A stretch of 64,000 bases of DNA, taken from Gnetum montanum (lineage: Eukaryota > Streptophyta > Gnetopsida > Gnetales > Gnetaceae). The DNA lies in contig MNCI01038363.1 of NCBI GenBank assembly GCA_015680685.1, forward strand, positions 1 to 64,000. Direction: 5' to 3'. The notes beneath the pieces are model-generated. The model made no database searches and was not told the origin of the DNA. It worked only from the letters and a program-made list of their open reading frames with translations. The position numbers were made by a program, and so were the translations under genes. Below are positions 23,264 to 34,809 of this stretch, in pieces (positions within the stretch are counted from its first letter, which is position 1; the number at the start of each line of letters is the position of its first letter).

Positions 23264-25575
23264 TGAGACTTGAGAACATAGAATGGGGGTTGAATAAGTT
23301 CATTAATTAAAATTTCACTAGCCACATGAACACACCAAAATTTTTGTGGTTTTCCAACTTGGGTATGTTCACACTCAGAGGGTAGAATCTATGCACACCT
23401 CCATGTAGACCTCTTGGTATGTTAAAACATTATGTAAAATGGAGCCAAAGGTTGTTTGCATGGTTGTGCGATTATTGCAACTGTAGGACAATGTACATGG
23501 GAAACTAAGATGAGCTAAAACCTACATTAATGACAACGAATAAATTGGTTTAGAGCTCAAACGAGAAGGTCATCCGTAAGGTCAATCGAACATGTAAAAA
23601 TTCCGAAGAACGTGGACAAGGACCGAAATACTTCATAAGCAAAGTTGTCATCATTAAGCTTGCAGAACATCAAGGGTGTGGATGAGGAATGATGAATTTA
23701 TTATGCAAAGGAAGGTTGAAGAAAGTCATCTTTTAGAAATAGTAAATGTAGGCAAAAACATCTTCAAGAAATAGTAGAAATATTTCCTTAGGAAAAGACA
23801 TCTTCCATCAAGCAAAGATGTCATCATAGAATATAGGTTAATTTTAGAAAGATGTTTTCCATTAGACAAAGGTGTCTTCCCAGAATGGAGATTTTAGAAA
23901 AATGTATTTCCTAGACAAAGACATCTTTCTAGAGTAGAAGGAAAATACAACAAGATGTCTTAGGGAAGAAGAGAATGTCTTCCATGATCATTAGTAATCA
24001 TTGGCTAGTTGTTGCATGAGTTCTAAGATGGATTTAGAAACATGAAAACTATAAAAAGACATCATATGCATTAGGAAAAGTGTAAGCTTATGTACAATGA
24101 TTTTAAACTTTGTTACTCCTCATTGTTCTATCTTTTGATCATTGTAAAGTGTGTTGTACCTCAAACTACAAGGATCAACAAACTGAGTTGCATTCATCCC
24201 TTGTAATTTTTCTCTCTTGTTGTCCTACAAGGTTGATGTGCTTCTTATGGGAAGACATCTTGCTTGAGCTTGTTGAGATCCTATGGGATTGAGTGATTGG
24301 TATTGTGGCACAACACTTTGGAGTGGAGCTAAAGATTGTAAAGTTTATGGAAGCTTGGAAATCACATTTCAAGCGTGATGGAACCTTGCAGGGTTGAGTG
24401 GTTGATGTTGTAGCACAACACTCTAAAGTAGGGCTTGAAGACTAGACAAGGTGTGGACCCTTCAAATCATATTTGAGAGTAACAAAGTCTAGAGGTGTGC
24501 TTGTGATCCACCCTCCTAGTGTGGACTACCCAAGTTGGTGAACCACATTAAATTTGGTGTGTGTGTGCTTTTTCTTCAAATATTTTTTTGGGAAACTTAT
24601 TCATCCCCCCTTATAAGTTCAACAATCCATACTCTGGACTATTTTTCTTAAAAAAATATAGTTTGAAGGGCATCACACCTTGTACAAGCTCTAAGCTCCA
24701 CTTTGAAGTGTTTTGTCACTGCAAAAGCACTCAATACTAAAAGGTTCCAACAAGATTAGAATGTGGTTTCAAGGATCTCACATCCTTTACAAAATTGAGC
24801 TCCACTCTAAAGTATTTTGATGTTGTAAAACCATTCAATCTCATAGGATCTTGACATGCTCAATATGGATGCCTTCTCGTAAGAAGCACATCAACCTCGT
24901 AGGGCTATAAAAAAGAGAGAAAAGAAGAAGGAAAGAATGTATCTAAATTTACAAATCCTTGTACTTGAAGCTTAATACAAATTACAATCAAGCAAATGAT
25001 GTTACAATGATGAGCAAGAATAGAATTTCATAGAATCGATAATAAGGGACTTGAGTGTGAATAGTGCTTGCACAATTCCCAAGATTTTGACATCATCTTA
25101 TAGCCTTGCAGTTTTCAAAAACTCCTTAAAATTTGTGTAATGGCTACCAAATGGCTACTATAGATGTCTACTTTGAAGATGGAATGTCTAACTGAGATTG
25201 ACCTCAATTTAGGAGAGATGTCTCACTGGTAGATGGGATGTCTATAGGGAGACGTCTACTATTGTAGATATACATCTACTATTTTTCAAAGACATCTCTT
25301 CAAATTTTAAGCTTTGACTTCTAAGGCTTTCTCCTATCAATTTGCCTTCTTGCCAGTCCTTGAGGCATCTTCATTTGACTTGTAGCCTTCATTTTCATCT
25401 ATGCTTTCATTTTGCCAATGTAGTATTCATTTCAACATCTCATTGTAGATCTTGTTTCTTGAGTTCTCAGATCCCATTGTGGAGTTCTTGTTCATGTCCC
25501 AAAAAAATATTATCCACCATAAACATTCTATTTTCTTCATTTTTCTTAAGGTTTTAATATACCAAAATGTCAACA
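23264..25575 (-). repeat. Element A 5' LTR, interrupted
   Basis: It starts TGAGACTTGAGAACATAG on the plus strand and ends ATGTCAACA. Homology to the 3' LTR stops at about 23,401-23,406 and resumes after 24,631. Removing 23,407-24,631 and one copy of the flanking 5-mer restores alignment with the 3' LTR without gaps across the join. The net length is about 1,085 bp. Confidence 0.85.
23407..24631 (+). mobile_element. Solo LTR nested in the A 5' LTR, opposite orientation
   Basis: It starts TGTAGACCTCTTGGTATG and ends AAGTTCAACAATCCATA, the reverse-complement layout of the E-type LTR. The flanking 5-mers are CTCCA and CTCTG, a decayed target duplication. An array of GATGTCT/GACATCT motifs spans about 23,690-23,990, and TATAAAAAG follows at 24,050-24,058. 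No internal region accompanies it, so it is a solo LTR left by LTR-LTR recombination. It is longer than the E LTRs by about 150 bp. Confidence 0.8.
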
Positions 25576-26574
25576 ATAAAATTTTGCTAGCCACATGAAC
25601 ACACCAAATTTTACATGGTTCCCCAACTTGGGTATGTCCACACTCAGAAGGTAGAATTCGTGAACATCTTCAAATTTTGTTTCAAGGACATCACACCCTA
25701 TACAAGCTCTAAAATTTGCTTCAACATGTTTCATTACTACAAAACCAATCAACCCTGCAAGGTCCCAACAAGCTCAAAATGATATTTTAAGAATCTCATA
25801 ACCTTTACAAAATTGAGCTCCACTCTAGAATGTTTTGATGTTGCAAAATTACTCAATCTCGTAGGATCTCGACAAGCTCAATATGGATGCCTTCTTGCAA
25901 GAAGCACATTAACCTTGCAAGGATACAATAAAAAGAAAAAATAATAAGGAAACAATGTAACTAAATTTACAAGTTCTTGTACTTGAATCTCAGTACAAAT
26001 TACAATTAAGAAAATGATGTTACAAGGAAGAGCAAGAATATAATTGCATAGAATAGATAATAAGGAGCTTGAGTGTGAATAGTGCTTACATAATTTCCAA
26101 GATTTTGACATCATATTATAGCCTTGGATTTTTCGAAAACTCATCAAAATTCATGTAATGGCTACCAAATAGCTAGTGTAGATGTCTACTTTGAAGATGA
26201 GACATCTAATTAAGATTGGCCTCAATTCATGAGAGACATCTATAGGGAATATTCTACTGTTGCAGATACACATCTATTATTTTTCAAAGATATCTTCTCA
26301 ACTTTTGAGCTCTGACTTCTGAGGCATTCTCCTTTTAATTTGCCTTCTTGCTAGTCCTTGGAGCATCTTCATTTAATTTGTAGCCTTCATTTTCATCCAT
26401 GCTTTCATCTTTCCCATGTAGTCTTCATTTCAACATCTTATGGTAGATATCGGTTCCTTGAGTTCTTAGATCTAATTATGGAGTTCTTGTTCATTTCTTG
26501 AAAAAATATTATCCAACACAAACATTCTACTTTCTCTATTTTCCTTAAGGCTTTGACATACCAAAAGGTTAATA
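25576..26574 (-). repeat. Element B 3' LTR, 5'-trimmed on the plus strand
   Basis: It abuts the end of the A 5' LTR and aligns to it from the CTAGCCACATGAACACACC word onwards, ending GGTTAATA before the tract ATATTTCCCTTTTTGG (26,575-26,590), the complement of the polypurine tract. Motif-rich U3 lies at about 26,170-26,310. Confidence 0.8.
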
Positions 26575-26899
26575 ATATTTCCCTTTTTGGTAATGTCCAA
26601 AAATTTAAAAAATGAGTTAGTACATATTATGGCATAAACTTTAAATTATAGTAAAAAAAACTTAAGAAATATAAATTCCACTTGTAGCCAAATGGTATCA
26701 TTGAAGTAAAAATATAAGAGCTCAAGATAATAGGTCTAGAAAATAAACAAGAGATCTCCACAAACTATCCATGGCCAACTTGCCTCTATAACATGGTAGT
26801 TGAATCTATCACAAAACATAATATTACTATCCATAACCATCCACAAATTCTTCCCCTATTTAAACATCACCCAAAAGGAGGAACCAATTAAGTATTCTA

Positions 26900-28590
26900 C
26901 TCACTAACCTTAATAGCCTCATTGGACTCATCATCAAAAGCAACAACTACATGAGAAGGCATGTAGGTCTCCTCTTCATCATTATCATTGTTGGTGTTAG
27001 CATTGGTGCTAGAAATGTGCTACTCATCATCATCATCATTAGAAGAAACATGGACTAGAGCCCTCCTAGGATGAATCTTTAGCTAGAATTGGGATGAAGC
27101 AAGTGGATGAGATGGGGCTTGTTAAGAAGATGTGGAAGTACCCTTCCTTTGATAAGTGCTAGGATTTGTTGGTCTTATCTAGGAAGAAGATCCAAAGATG
27201 TTGTCCATGGGTTGTTGTTCAAAATTCTGTGGAGCATCATTATGAAGATGGGAACTAGGTCCAGGTTGCATGGGATCAAGAATCTCCCTAGACTCGTGAT
27301 GATGATGCATCAAGCTCCTTAGAATTAGATGCATTTCATGAGTTGTATACTTGAGAAGGCCCAGTCACTGCTAAGTGTCTAGTTGGGGTTGGAAAGTCCT
27401 CCTCACTATTTGAAATGGGAGGAGTGATGATCTCCTCAAACTACTACCTATTAGGAGGAAGAGGTACTCAAGCTACATCCATTCTCTTATGAAGGCAAGA
27501 GAGGTTCCAGCTAATTATCCCAATAGTGCAAGCAAAGGGCTTAAGCAGCTTCTTCAGAGAAGATCTCACCTGGCTACCAATAGACTTAGATCTTTTAAAT
27601 TGAGGAGAGGATTGAGATGTTGATGCATATCCCTTTTTCCTTGATTTTTATGGCTTGGTTCTAGGTTTTGCATCTTTAGCATGGGTGGATCTCCTCTTTT
27701 CTAAATACTCACTAAGGATTATCTTACCTTTAAGTAAAGGCATATTGGGAATGGGAAGACCTCTTTGTGAGATTAACAAACTGATGAGGTGAGGATGCCC
27801 ATAGACTCTCTCCATGGTGAACAAGCCTAACATGTCTTGGTAGAGAATATGACCCAAGTGTAAAGGTTGTCTAGTGAGAGGTAATAGAGAACAAATTCCT
27901 GGGCTGGAAAAAAAATAGTTATAGCTTTCTCCTTTTATAATAATATTATATAGTATAACAAGAGAGAGGGTGAAAGCATATGAAGCCATTTGACTTCTAA
28001 GAATTCTCCCATTACATAGAGACATTGATTGCACAAACAAGGTATTAGAAAATTTATCTTTGGAAATAGGAATCACACCATTTGCGAAAATGTTAATCCT
28101 GGAATGAATGATGACCCTATGAACATCAACATTAGATATACCAAGACTTTCATTTACAATTTGAGGTAAAGCCTTAATCAACATCCCTCCAACCATGGAA
28201 ATAATGGCCCCAATGGAAGCATTTGTAATGATAATGTTACTATAGAATTTTCTTATGATAATTTCAAGCACAAAAATTAATGGAAATAAATGAAACCTAA
28301 TTTAATACTTGAAGTAATGGCATTAACTCTTTCTAATGATGTTATTGGAAGAAAAGAGAATGTTCAGAGATAATAGAGATGGTTTGAGTTACCTCAAATC
28401 AATGCTAGTCTTCAATGAACTAAAATTGAGGAGAATAGGTGCTTGTAGTATTGGAGGAAGCTTCCTGGACTTCTTTCTCTTTCTTGGTAGTTGCTTGGAT
28501 GTTCCAACCATTTTGTGGACCATCAATTTTGAAGAAAAATGCACAACTTGCTATTGTTGGAGAAGCCTTGGTCATCTACCCTTGGCTATC
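26900..28590 (-). pseudogene. ORF2 of element B (plant-transposon-protein-like)
   Basis: The best preserved copy of the second reading frame of the B/C/E family: an uninterrupted 207-codon part at 27,648-28,271, with the N-terminal part readable up to about 28,575 and an acidic tail near 26,990-26,900. Conserved words shared with C and E are a KFYSNI/REFYYNI block, LGISNVDV, NGVIPISKDKF, ILYNIIIKGESY, LGHILYQDML and GHPHLISLLI. The REFY-type block and the P-x-LIS-x-L block recall the putative plant transposon protein domain (Pfam Transposase_32-like), which is inference from memory of the family. No catalytic residues can be named. Function is unknown. Stops lie N-terminal to the intact stretch. 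Confidence 0.6.
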
Positions 28591-28631
28591 TATGCTTGGA
28601 TGTGGAAGAATAAGGAAAAATGAAGGTTTGG

Positions 28632-28830
28632 ATTTATATAATCATGGTCATTGAGGGTGTTTTACAAAAAGATAGACATCTCCTTTGAGATATAGACATC
28701 TATGCCTCTTCTATCATAAAATGAGGTAGATGTCTAACTTAGAAGGTAGACATCTATGAGTAAATGCTTATTTTCTTATGTAGATGTCTACAAGTAGATG
28801 TCCTAATAAGACAAAGGTTTATGGGTTGGC
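28632..28830 (-). promoter_or_regulatory. Internal motif array and TATA of element B
   Basis: Between the gag end and ORF2 there are six or so AGATGTCT/AGACATCT motifs in both orientations (28,670-28,810). On the minus strand TTATATAAAT follows (28,632-28,641), about 50-60 bases before the ORF2 start region. The layout matches the U3-TATA layout of the LTRs. Confidence 0.55.
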
Positions 28831-28924
28831 TACTAAGGATTATAGTCTTAAGATATATTTAAAATGAATTAAAGACTTACCTCTACTTACCTTACTTGTT
28901 GAAGAAAATGAAGGTGCCTAAGGT

Positions 28925-29402
28925 GCTTGAGAATGAGATCCTCTTTTGAATTACCTCCTCTCATTTAAATATCTTCTATTTCTAAAGATTGCCTCCCCTT
29001 CACAAATTTTTTAGAGAGGATTCTCTCACTATCATCATTATGTTTAATTTTCCATACCTTCCTAACTTCCTTTCTCTTTTGATTTGTCCATCCTTTTTTC
29101 TTATCCTACATGGTTTCCTTTCTAGATACATTTGGATAAGACCAAGGAGTTTTGTGATATGTCCAGATGTTCATATGATAATACTTTAAATTGCAATCCT
29201 ATTGCTTATGCCTAAGTCTATTACAATAATAACATGCAATCCTTTTATTTTGAATAAGATTATCAAACCTTGGAGTTGCTCTTTGTTTGGATGTAGTGTT
29301 AGTAGTTACCTTAATTTTTGAAGTGGCGTCTTGTTTGGATAAATTTTGTGTGGATGCTTATTCTTGTTGACATAATCCTAGTTCACTTTTATCATTTAGA
29401 CT
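28925..29402 (-). pseudogene. Element B gag C-terminal part with CCHC knuckle
   Basis: Minus-strand reading gives RIACYYCNRLRHKQ then a stop in place of one residue, then DCN, a C-x2-C-x4-H-x4-C zinc knuckle near 29,245-29,200. It is followed by basic YHMNIWTYHKTPWSY and ends DLILK at the same place as the gag stop in C and E. The N-terminal part is cut off at 29,402. Confidence 0.7.
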
Positions 29403-29404
29403 TA

Positions 29405-30010
29405 TAAATACCAAGTTTTCATATTCCATATCTTTTAGAAATTCAATGTTTGTGGGTTTTTGAGGTTAGGTCATCTTTACCATGAATATCATTGAGCCTT
29501 TCTTAATTAATATTTTGGCTTATTTGATAGTTATGGTGTGAATTTTCTTTGTAGTTCCTACCCCCTTAGAATCTTGATCGATCAATGATTGGTAATTTTA
29601 GAAAAAAAGTTTCAACTTGGACAATAACATTAAATTTATGAAGAAATAACATTCATAGGATCACACCTACATCTTCTAGTTTAATTTTTAAAAGTCATTA
29701 GACATAGGAAATTCTTGAAGAGAAAAGTTAATTTCACAATACTTGGAATCCTTATTCATAGTCATCCTATCAAAAAGTTCAATTTAAAAAATTTTGTTAG
29801 AAGGTAAAGATAAGTTTAATGTTTTAACTAGACTTGATAAAATAAAATTATTACTTACACCACTATCAATCAAGAACTTTACTTTCTTACCCTTAATTCA
29901 TCCTTCAAAAATAAGTAAAGAAAGTTTAAATTTTCACAAATCTAATGTAGCAAACACTGACATTTTCTTTACTATAGCTAGAGTAGAATTACTTTGTTTG
30001 CTTTAAACCT
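29405..30010 (-). pseudogene. Ty3/gypsy protease and linker, probable 5' part of element H
   Basis: The minus strand reads KFLIDSGVSNNFILSSL near 29,885-29,835, a gypsy retropepsin block with catalytic DSG. Further on comes TNIEFLKDMEYENLVF near 29,455-29,405, the FLKEYEDVFP-type linker that precedes reverse transcriptase. The last 25 bases (29,405-29,429) repeat 18,061-18,085 with one mismatch, where H RT begins. This fits one gypsy copy split by the A+B block. Confidence 0.7.
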
Positions 30011-30960
30011 TGAAACATAATTGCTAGAAAATAATAAAACTAGCTATTTTTAATTAATTTAAGAAAGATTACAATTTCAATGGTTTCACAACCCATAGTA
30101 ATCAAAACTCACTTACACACTCAATGATATTGTAGAGCATGAAGTCAATGACCATAAAATAATTTTCCTCAATCTAAGGCATAAATGAATGACATCTCTC
30201 TTAGAACACATTAATAAGATCTAACACAACACATACACTGAGAGCAACAATGGTCAAACTCATACAATTGACCATAGAGATGCACATATACTTATTTAAT
30301 CTTTATCTACCAAACTTTCATGTGCTTAAGTTTCATCTTAACTTACCACATCTTATAAAAAACATGTAAACACATAATAATATTTGTTAATTTAAGAAAA
30401 GAACCCTAGAAAATATTTCCCCATGTTCAACTTGGAGATTTTTGATTATTTCCATCTTATTCTTATCTTTTTTGGCTATTTACAAACTTATAATTACCAA
30501 CTTAAAACTTTTCTCATCCATACGAGACATCTATAGGCTTGCCAAGATGTTTTTCTATCATCTAGAGCTCTTAGATTAGATGCTGCTTGTTTGTGGGAAT
30601 GTTTTCCTTCTAGTGCAAGACATCTCTTGTTTGGAAGAGACATATCCTTAAAGACATATTTGGTTAGGATGAGATGTCTCCTCACTTTGTTAGACCTAGC
30701 CCTACCATTTGGGATGTCTCTTGTGCATGGCCAAATGTTAGCCAAGATGTCTCTTTGATCTCCAAGACATCTTTCTAGCTTTATAAAACCTGAAATCAAC
30801 TACTTGTAGGGATGAAAATGCTTTTGAAGAGGTGTTCCTTCACTAACTCTTTCATCCTTCAAAAATTATACTCAGGTAAATAAGGGAGTAGGGGTAAAGT
30901 TGATTCCCCACTAAACAAGATTAATCTTAAGGATCCATACAACATCATTAGTAGTTTGAT
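30010..30960. other. Non-coding, with an AGATGTCT-motif array
   Basis: No gene. Positions 30,520-30,790 contain about ten GATGTCT/AGACATC motifs in both orientations, several as GATGTCTC. TTTATAAAA lies at about 30,780 on the plus strand, and AATTATAAG just beyond the other edge. It follows the end of the G integrase, so it may be the U3 of the G LTR. A 101-codon frame here is made of the repeated motif and is not a gene. Confidence 0.5.
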
Positions 30961-30961
30961 C

Positions 30962-32748
30962 CTACCAATGGGTTAAGCACTTATGTATTTTCACTCCATG
31001 AGTGCTAGAGTTTTCTTTCCTCTTGAGTACAATTACCTCCCTCTCCATTGAAGGCTTGTACTTTTCAATATTCTTCTTTAACTCAAAAATGCTACCTTGA
31101 GTGATTTTACCATCTATAGGTCCATGGTAATGTACAAGATCTACAACATTAAATACAAAAGACATACCCACATTGTTTAATAAGTTAATTTCAAATACAT
31201 TATCATTAATTTTGGCTTTTATCCTAAAATCACCCATATTCCTAGCTTTCAACTTTGGGAAATTAACTTCTCTCAAGCTTTTCTTTTTCAAGTGCATCCA
31301 AACTAGATCACCAACATTAAATTTATGCATTATCTTGTCCTCATTCCTATCAAGAACTCTTTCTTCAATCTTCTTCTAAAGATTTACCTTCACTTGAGCA
31401 TGAATATCCTTCATCTCTTCCAAAAAATCAACACTTAGTTGACCTTCTTCATCAAAGATTTTCACATTATCCACCATTTTTGAAAAAAAATTGTAATTCT
31501 CCTCAAATGGGTTGTTATCAGTAGTAACATAAAAAGCATTATTGTAGGAAAATTCAGCATGACACAATAAAGTTTTTCACCTATTAGGTTTTCCATCACA
31601 TAAAGACCTCAAAATATTTAGCAAATATTTATTAACTACTTCAATTTAACCATTAGATTATGGATGATATGTACTAAAGAAATTCATTTTTTCCTTAAAA
31701 TTTTCCAAATGGATATCCAAAAATGACTAGTGAACTTGGAGTCTCTATCACCAAAAATATTCAAAGGAATCTTATCCAACTTCACAACATGCTTAAAATT
31801 TTTTTTACAACATGAGTTTCATCACTCATGCTTTTGCATGGAATAAAGTATGCCATCTTGAAGAATCTATTTATCTTAATAAATATAGCGTCATTTTCAC
31901 TTTTGGTCTTTGGAATTTCACTCAAAAAATCCATTAACACACTTTATCATAAACCCTTGGGAATTGACAAAGGCATATTATGTCCATTCACTCCTTTACC
32001 TTCCTTGCATTTTTGACATGTTAAATACTCCTTTACAAACTTAGAAACTTTAGATGCCATTATAGGCTAAAGATAATGCCTATCCATAGGTTTCAATATT
32101 TCATCTCTATCCATGTAACCTACCATGCCATTGTAATGTTTTTCAATTAAGTTTTTTCTTCTAAAATCATAATTTGGAACACAGACCTTTCCATTTTTGA
32201 ATAATATCATCTTCAATATGATAGTTCATCTATTGGTTAATTTACCCAATAATGGTTTCTTAAGACTTCTTCAAACCTCCTCAAAATTTGAGTTGCCCAT
32301 AAAAGTCAACAAAATCATTTATACCTTCCACATGAGGCATGCTAAAATTTACCACATGCATCCTAGACAATGCATCAACCATAATATTGGCTTTTTCAAT
32401 TTTGTGCTTAAGCACAAAATTGATATCCTGTAATTGTGCCATCCACTTCATGTCTTGAGCACTCAAATTCTTTTAAAAATTAAGGAATTAAAGTGCTTTG
32501 TGATTTTTCGTCAAGATGAACTCCTTTAGCAACAAGTAATGCCTCCAATGCTTGATTGCTTAATGAATAGGATATAACTCCTTCTCATATACTGTATATT
32601 TTTATCTTAATTCATTAGAAGTTTTTGAAAAGAAAGAAACAACTCTACCCTCTTATGAAAGTACCTGTTTAATGTCAAGTCAACTTGCATCCTCCCCCAC
32701 ATGAAAAAACTTTTGGAAATATGGTATTATAAGCATTGATTCACATGT
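30962..32748 (-). pseudogene. Ty3/gypsy element G: RNase H and integrase remnant
   Basis: Reading right to left: an RNase H piece with KELYPIH near 32,590-32,560 (family KELYAIVQAL), then KWMAQLQDINFVLKHKIEKA and MVDALSRMH at 32,466-32,300, the RNase H to integrase linker. Integrase follows: [18 protein letters not shown] near 31,870-31,810, the AEFSYNNAFYVTTDNNPFE block at 31,376-31,567, and at 30,962-31,330 the C-terminal GDLVWMHLKKKSL block with NVVDLVHYH. The reading frame is interrupted by stops. Upstream RT lies at 37,285-37,588 beyond element F. Confidence 0.85.
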
Positions 32749-32753
32749 ATTTT

Positions 32754-33647
32754 TGTTGGATTTTTAGAGGGGAAGATGGTAAATTTTTTAATCATATAAT
32801 ATGATTTTATTTTAATAAAATATAGGAAATTTCCAAATTGATTGGTTTTTAAAATAATATTTTATCCCTAATCCATATATTTTTTTTAAATTTTAAGGCT
32901 TTTTTTTAATCATTGAGGCTAAAATGTATTATTTTTAGTAACTTTTGTCCTAGTTGTGACATATATATTTCTAAGGCTTTTCTTGGAAATTTAAATGATG
33001 GAATAATAAATATTATTTTAGCATGAATTTGAATATTACATCATCAATTCACCAATCTTTCATTAATTTATCAATTCATCATTATTTACTTAGTCTTGGA
33101 AGTTGACTAGTCAAAATTAAAGACATTCACTATTTTGATCATATCTCAGTTATTTAGTAATAGTTTTTAATGATTCTAGATTTATTAAAAATCTAGAATA
33201 CATGGCTATGGAAAGATAAAATTTTTGTTTAATATCTATTGTAGTTTGGGAGAAATTATCTCTATAATTTGGCATATTTTATGAATCCTAAAGTTTTACT
33301 AGAATAAATAAATGTCAATGCTTAGATTATTTCTTTCTTATCACATAATGATTTTACATGATATTTGAAAGGTAATATCTATAGAAAGATTTAGTTAAAA
33401 TTTTAGCATAAAAAACTTAACAATGTTTAAGTTATTATCTCTCAAATTTGCACTTCAAGAATTACTATGATTTTTGATAGATTAGAAAGAACATACCACA
33501 ACCTTAGCTTTTGGATGTCTTTTGTGTACTTCTTTTTTTAAAATTGTAGAGAAGTTCATAAGATTTTTAAAAAATACAAATTATTTAGTTAATTCTTTGT
33601 GAATTCAAGATAACTAAGTAATTCTTTTACTATTTGAAATTATTTTA
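32754..33647 (+). repeat. Element F 5' LTR
   Basis: It starts TGTTGGATTTTTAGAG and aligns to the 3' LTR along its length with many substitutions. The end is placed by alignment to the 3' LTR end and by the primer-binding site 3 bases downstream. Confidence 0.85.
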
Positions 33648-33650
33648 ACT

Positions 33651-33662
33651 TGGTATCAAAGC
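33651..33662 (+). promoter_or_regulatory. Element F primer-binding site
   Basis: TGGTATCAAAGC follows the LTR after a 3-base spacer. It is a one-mismatch version of the initiator tRNA-Met complement. Confidence 0.85.
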
Positions 33663-33689
33663 ACTAGGTTTACCTAAAAGACTGAGTAT

Positions 33690-34690
33690 AAAATACATAG
33701 CTAGATGCTCCATCATCTTTGATAAATCTCAAGAGTTTAGATTATGGATAAGGATTATGAAATATCTCCTTGAACATAATGACTATTGAGAAATAGTTAA
33801 AAGAAGTTTCAAATTCATCCATGATTTTGAAGATTTCACTAAATTATAAATCAAAGAATATGAAACAAATATGAAGAATAATAATTTGGCTCTAATGATG
33901 CAGTATCTCATAATTTATTTATGGTAGATAAAATATTCATAGTACTAGCAAAGAAGTGTGGAATAATATTAAATTAAAATGCAAGGAAAGCTTGGAAAAT
34001 CAACAATTGTAGACACTAATCTACAAATAAAAATTTGATACCCTAAAAATTGGAAGAAATGATAGTATTGAAGATCTTTTTTATTAGAACATATGAAAAA
34101 TTTAAAAAAATATATAGATATGGATGTGGATATACTAACAAATAAAAGGTTTAGAAAGTTATTTAATCTCTCTACATAGATCCGAGATTTGAAAACATGA
34201 TGGAAAATATTACTCTTGAAAAGGACATCAACATGCTTTGGATAAATGAATTAGTTGCTCAAGTTAGAACCTAGAAAATTATGAAGAATAATACAAAAAT
34301 ATAGTGAAGATGATCAATACTACATAACTAACCAAAGAGGAAGAGGTAGGCAAGGAAGATTTAGAGGAAGAGGAAGATTCAATTATCAGAATAGAGATGA
34401 AGAAACAAACTCAAAAGAAAATGGTTGTTAAAATACAAGAGGAAGAGGTAGATGGAATCAATTTGGAAGATAAAGGCATTGTAAAGACTTAGTATCATAT
34501 TGTAACTTTTGAAAAAGAAAAGGTCATACCATCGACCAATGTTGAACCAGAATCAAGTTTGAAAAAATACATGGACAAACTTCACAAATAGAACAAGATA
34601 CCCACTCATCATCTCACAAGAATACTCAAGAAGAAGAGCTAGGAAATTATGTAACCTTCAAAGTTTAAAACCTTGTGCTCAAAGAGACCA
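33690..34690 (+). pseudogene. Element F gag with CCHC knuckle
   Basis: The N-terminal part begins near DKSQEFRLWIRIMKYLLEHN, like copia gag of the YxxWxxxMxxLL type. An arginine/glycine-rich RGRGRQGRFRGRGRF segment at about 34,330-34,380 precedes a zinc knuckle YCNF.KRKGHTIDQCW near 34,500-34,545, in which the second cysteine is lost to a stop or substitution. Several stops occur throughout. Confidence 0.8.
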
Positions 34691-34809
34691 TTATCACACT
34701 TAAATGCTAGACATAAATTTCTAAAGAATTATAAGATCTCACAATATTACAAATATCAAACATTAAACATTCTCAAGTGAACTAGCTAATGTTAATAAAG
34801 CTATGAAAG

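Larger units (their letters stand above)
18089..25575 (-). mobile_element. Ty1/copia element A with two LTRs (pol-bearing)
   Basis: Minus-strand copia-type LTR retrotransposon. The left (3') LTR is 18,089-19,168. The internal region carries gag tail, protease, integrase, reverse transcriptase and RNase H in that order, the copia order. The right (5') LTR is 23,264-25,575, enlarged by a nested solo LTR. The polypurine tract and primer-binding site sit where expected. Flanking 5-mers are ATAAG (18,084-18,088) and ATAAA (25,576-25,580), a probable mutated target duplication. The two LTRs are clearly diverged, so the insertion is old. The N-terminal gag domain is missing: only about 200 bases separate the primer-binding site from the gag zinc knuckle. 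Confidence 0.85.
25576..29402 (-). mobile_element. Non-autonomous copia-type element B (truncated)
   Basis: Minus-strand element of the same family as C and E. It has a 3' LTR that lacks its first 35 or so plus-strand bases (25,576-26,574), a polypurine tract, ORF2 (about 26,900-28,590), a motif array with a TATA-like box (28,632-28,830) and the last part of gag (28,925-29,402). It breaks off inside gag, where gypsy H sequence starts, so the 5' LTR and primer-binding site are missing. There is no trace of integrase or reverse transcriptase. Confidence 0.8.

Noticed and set aside
27107-27322. 71-codon plus-strand frame in element B
   Set aside because: Antisense to ORF2, which is conserved in three elements; the plus frame is not.
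30494-30799. 101-codon minus-strand frame
   Set aside because: It is built from repeated AGATGTCT motifs, which read open in this frame; no protein family resemblance.
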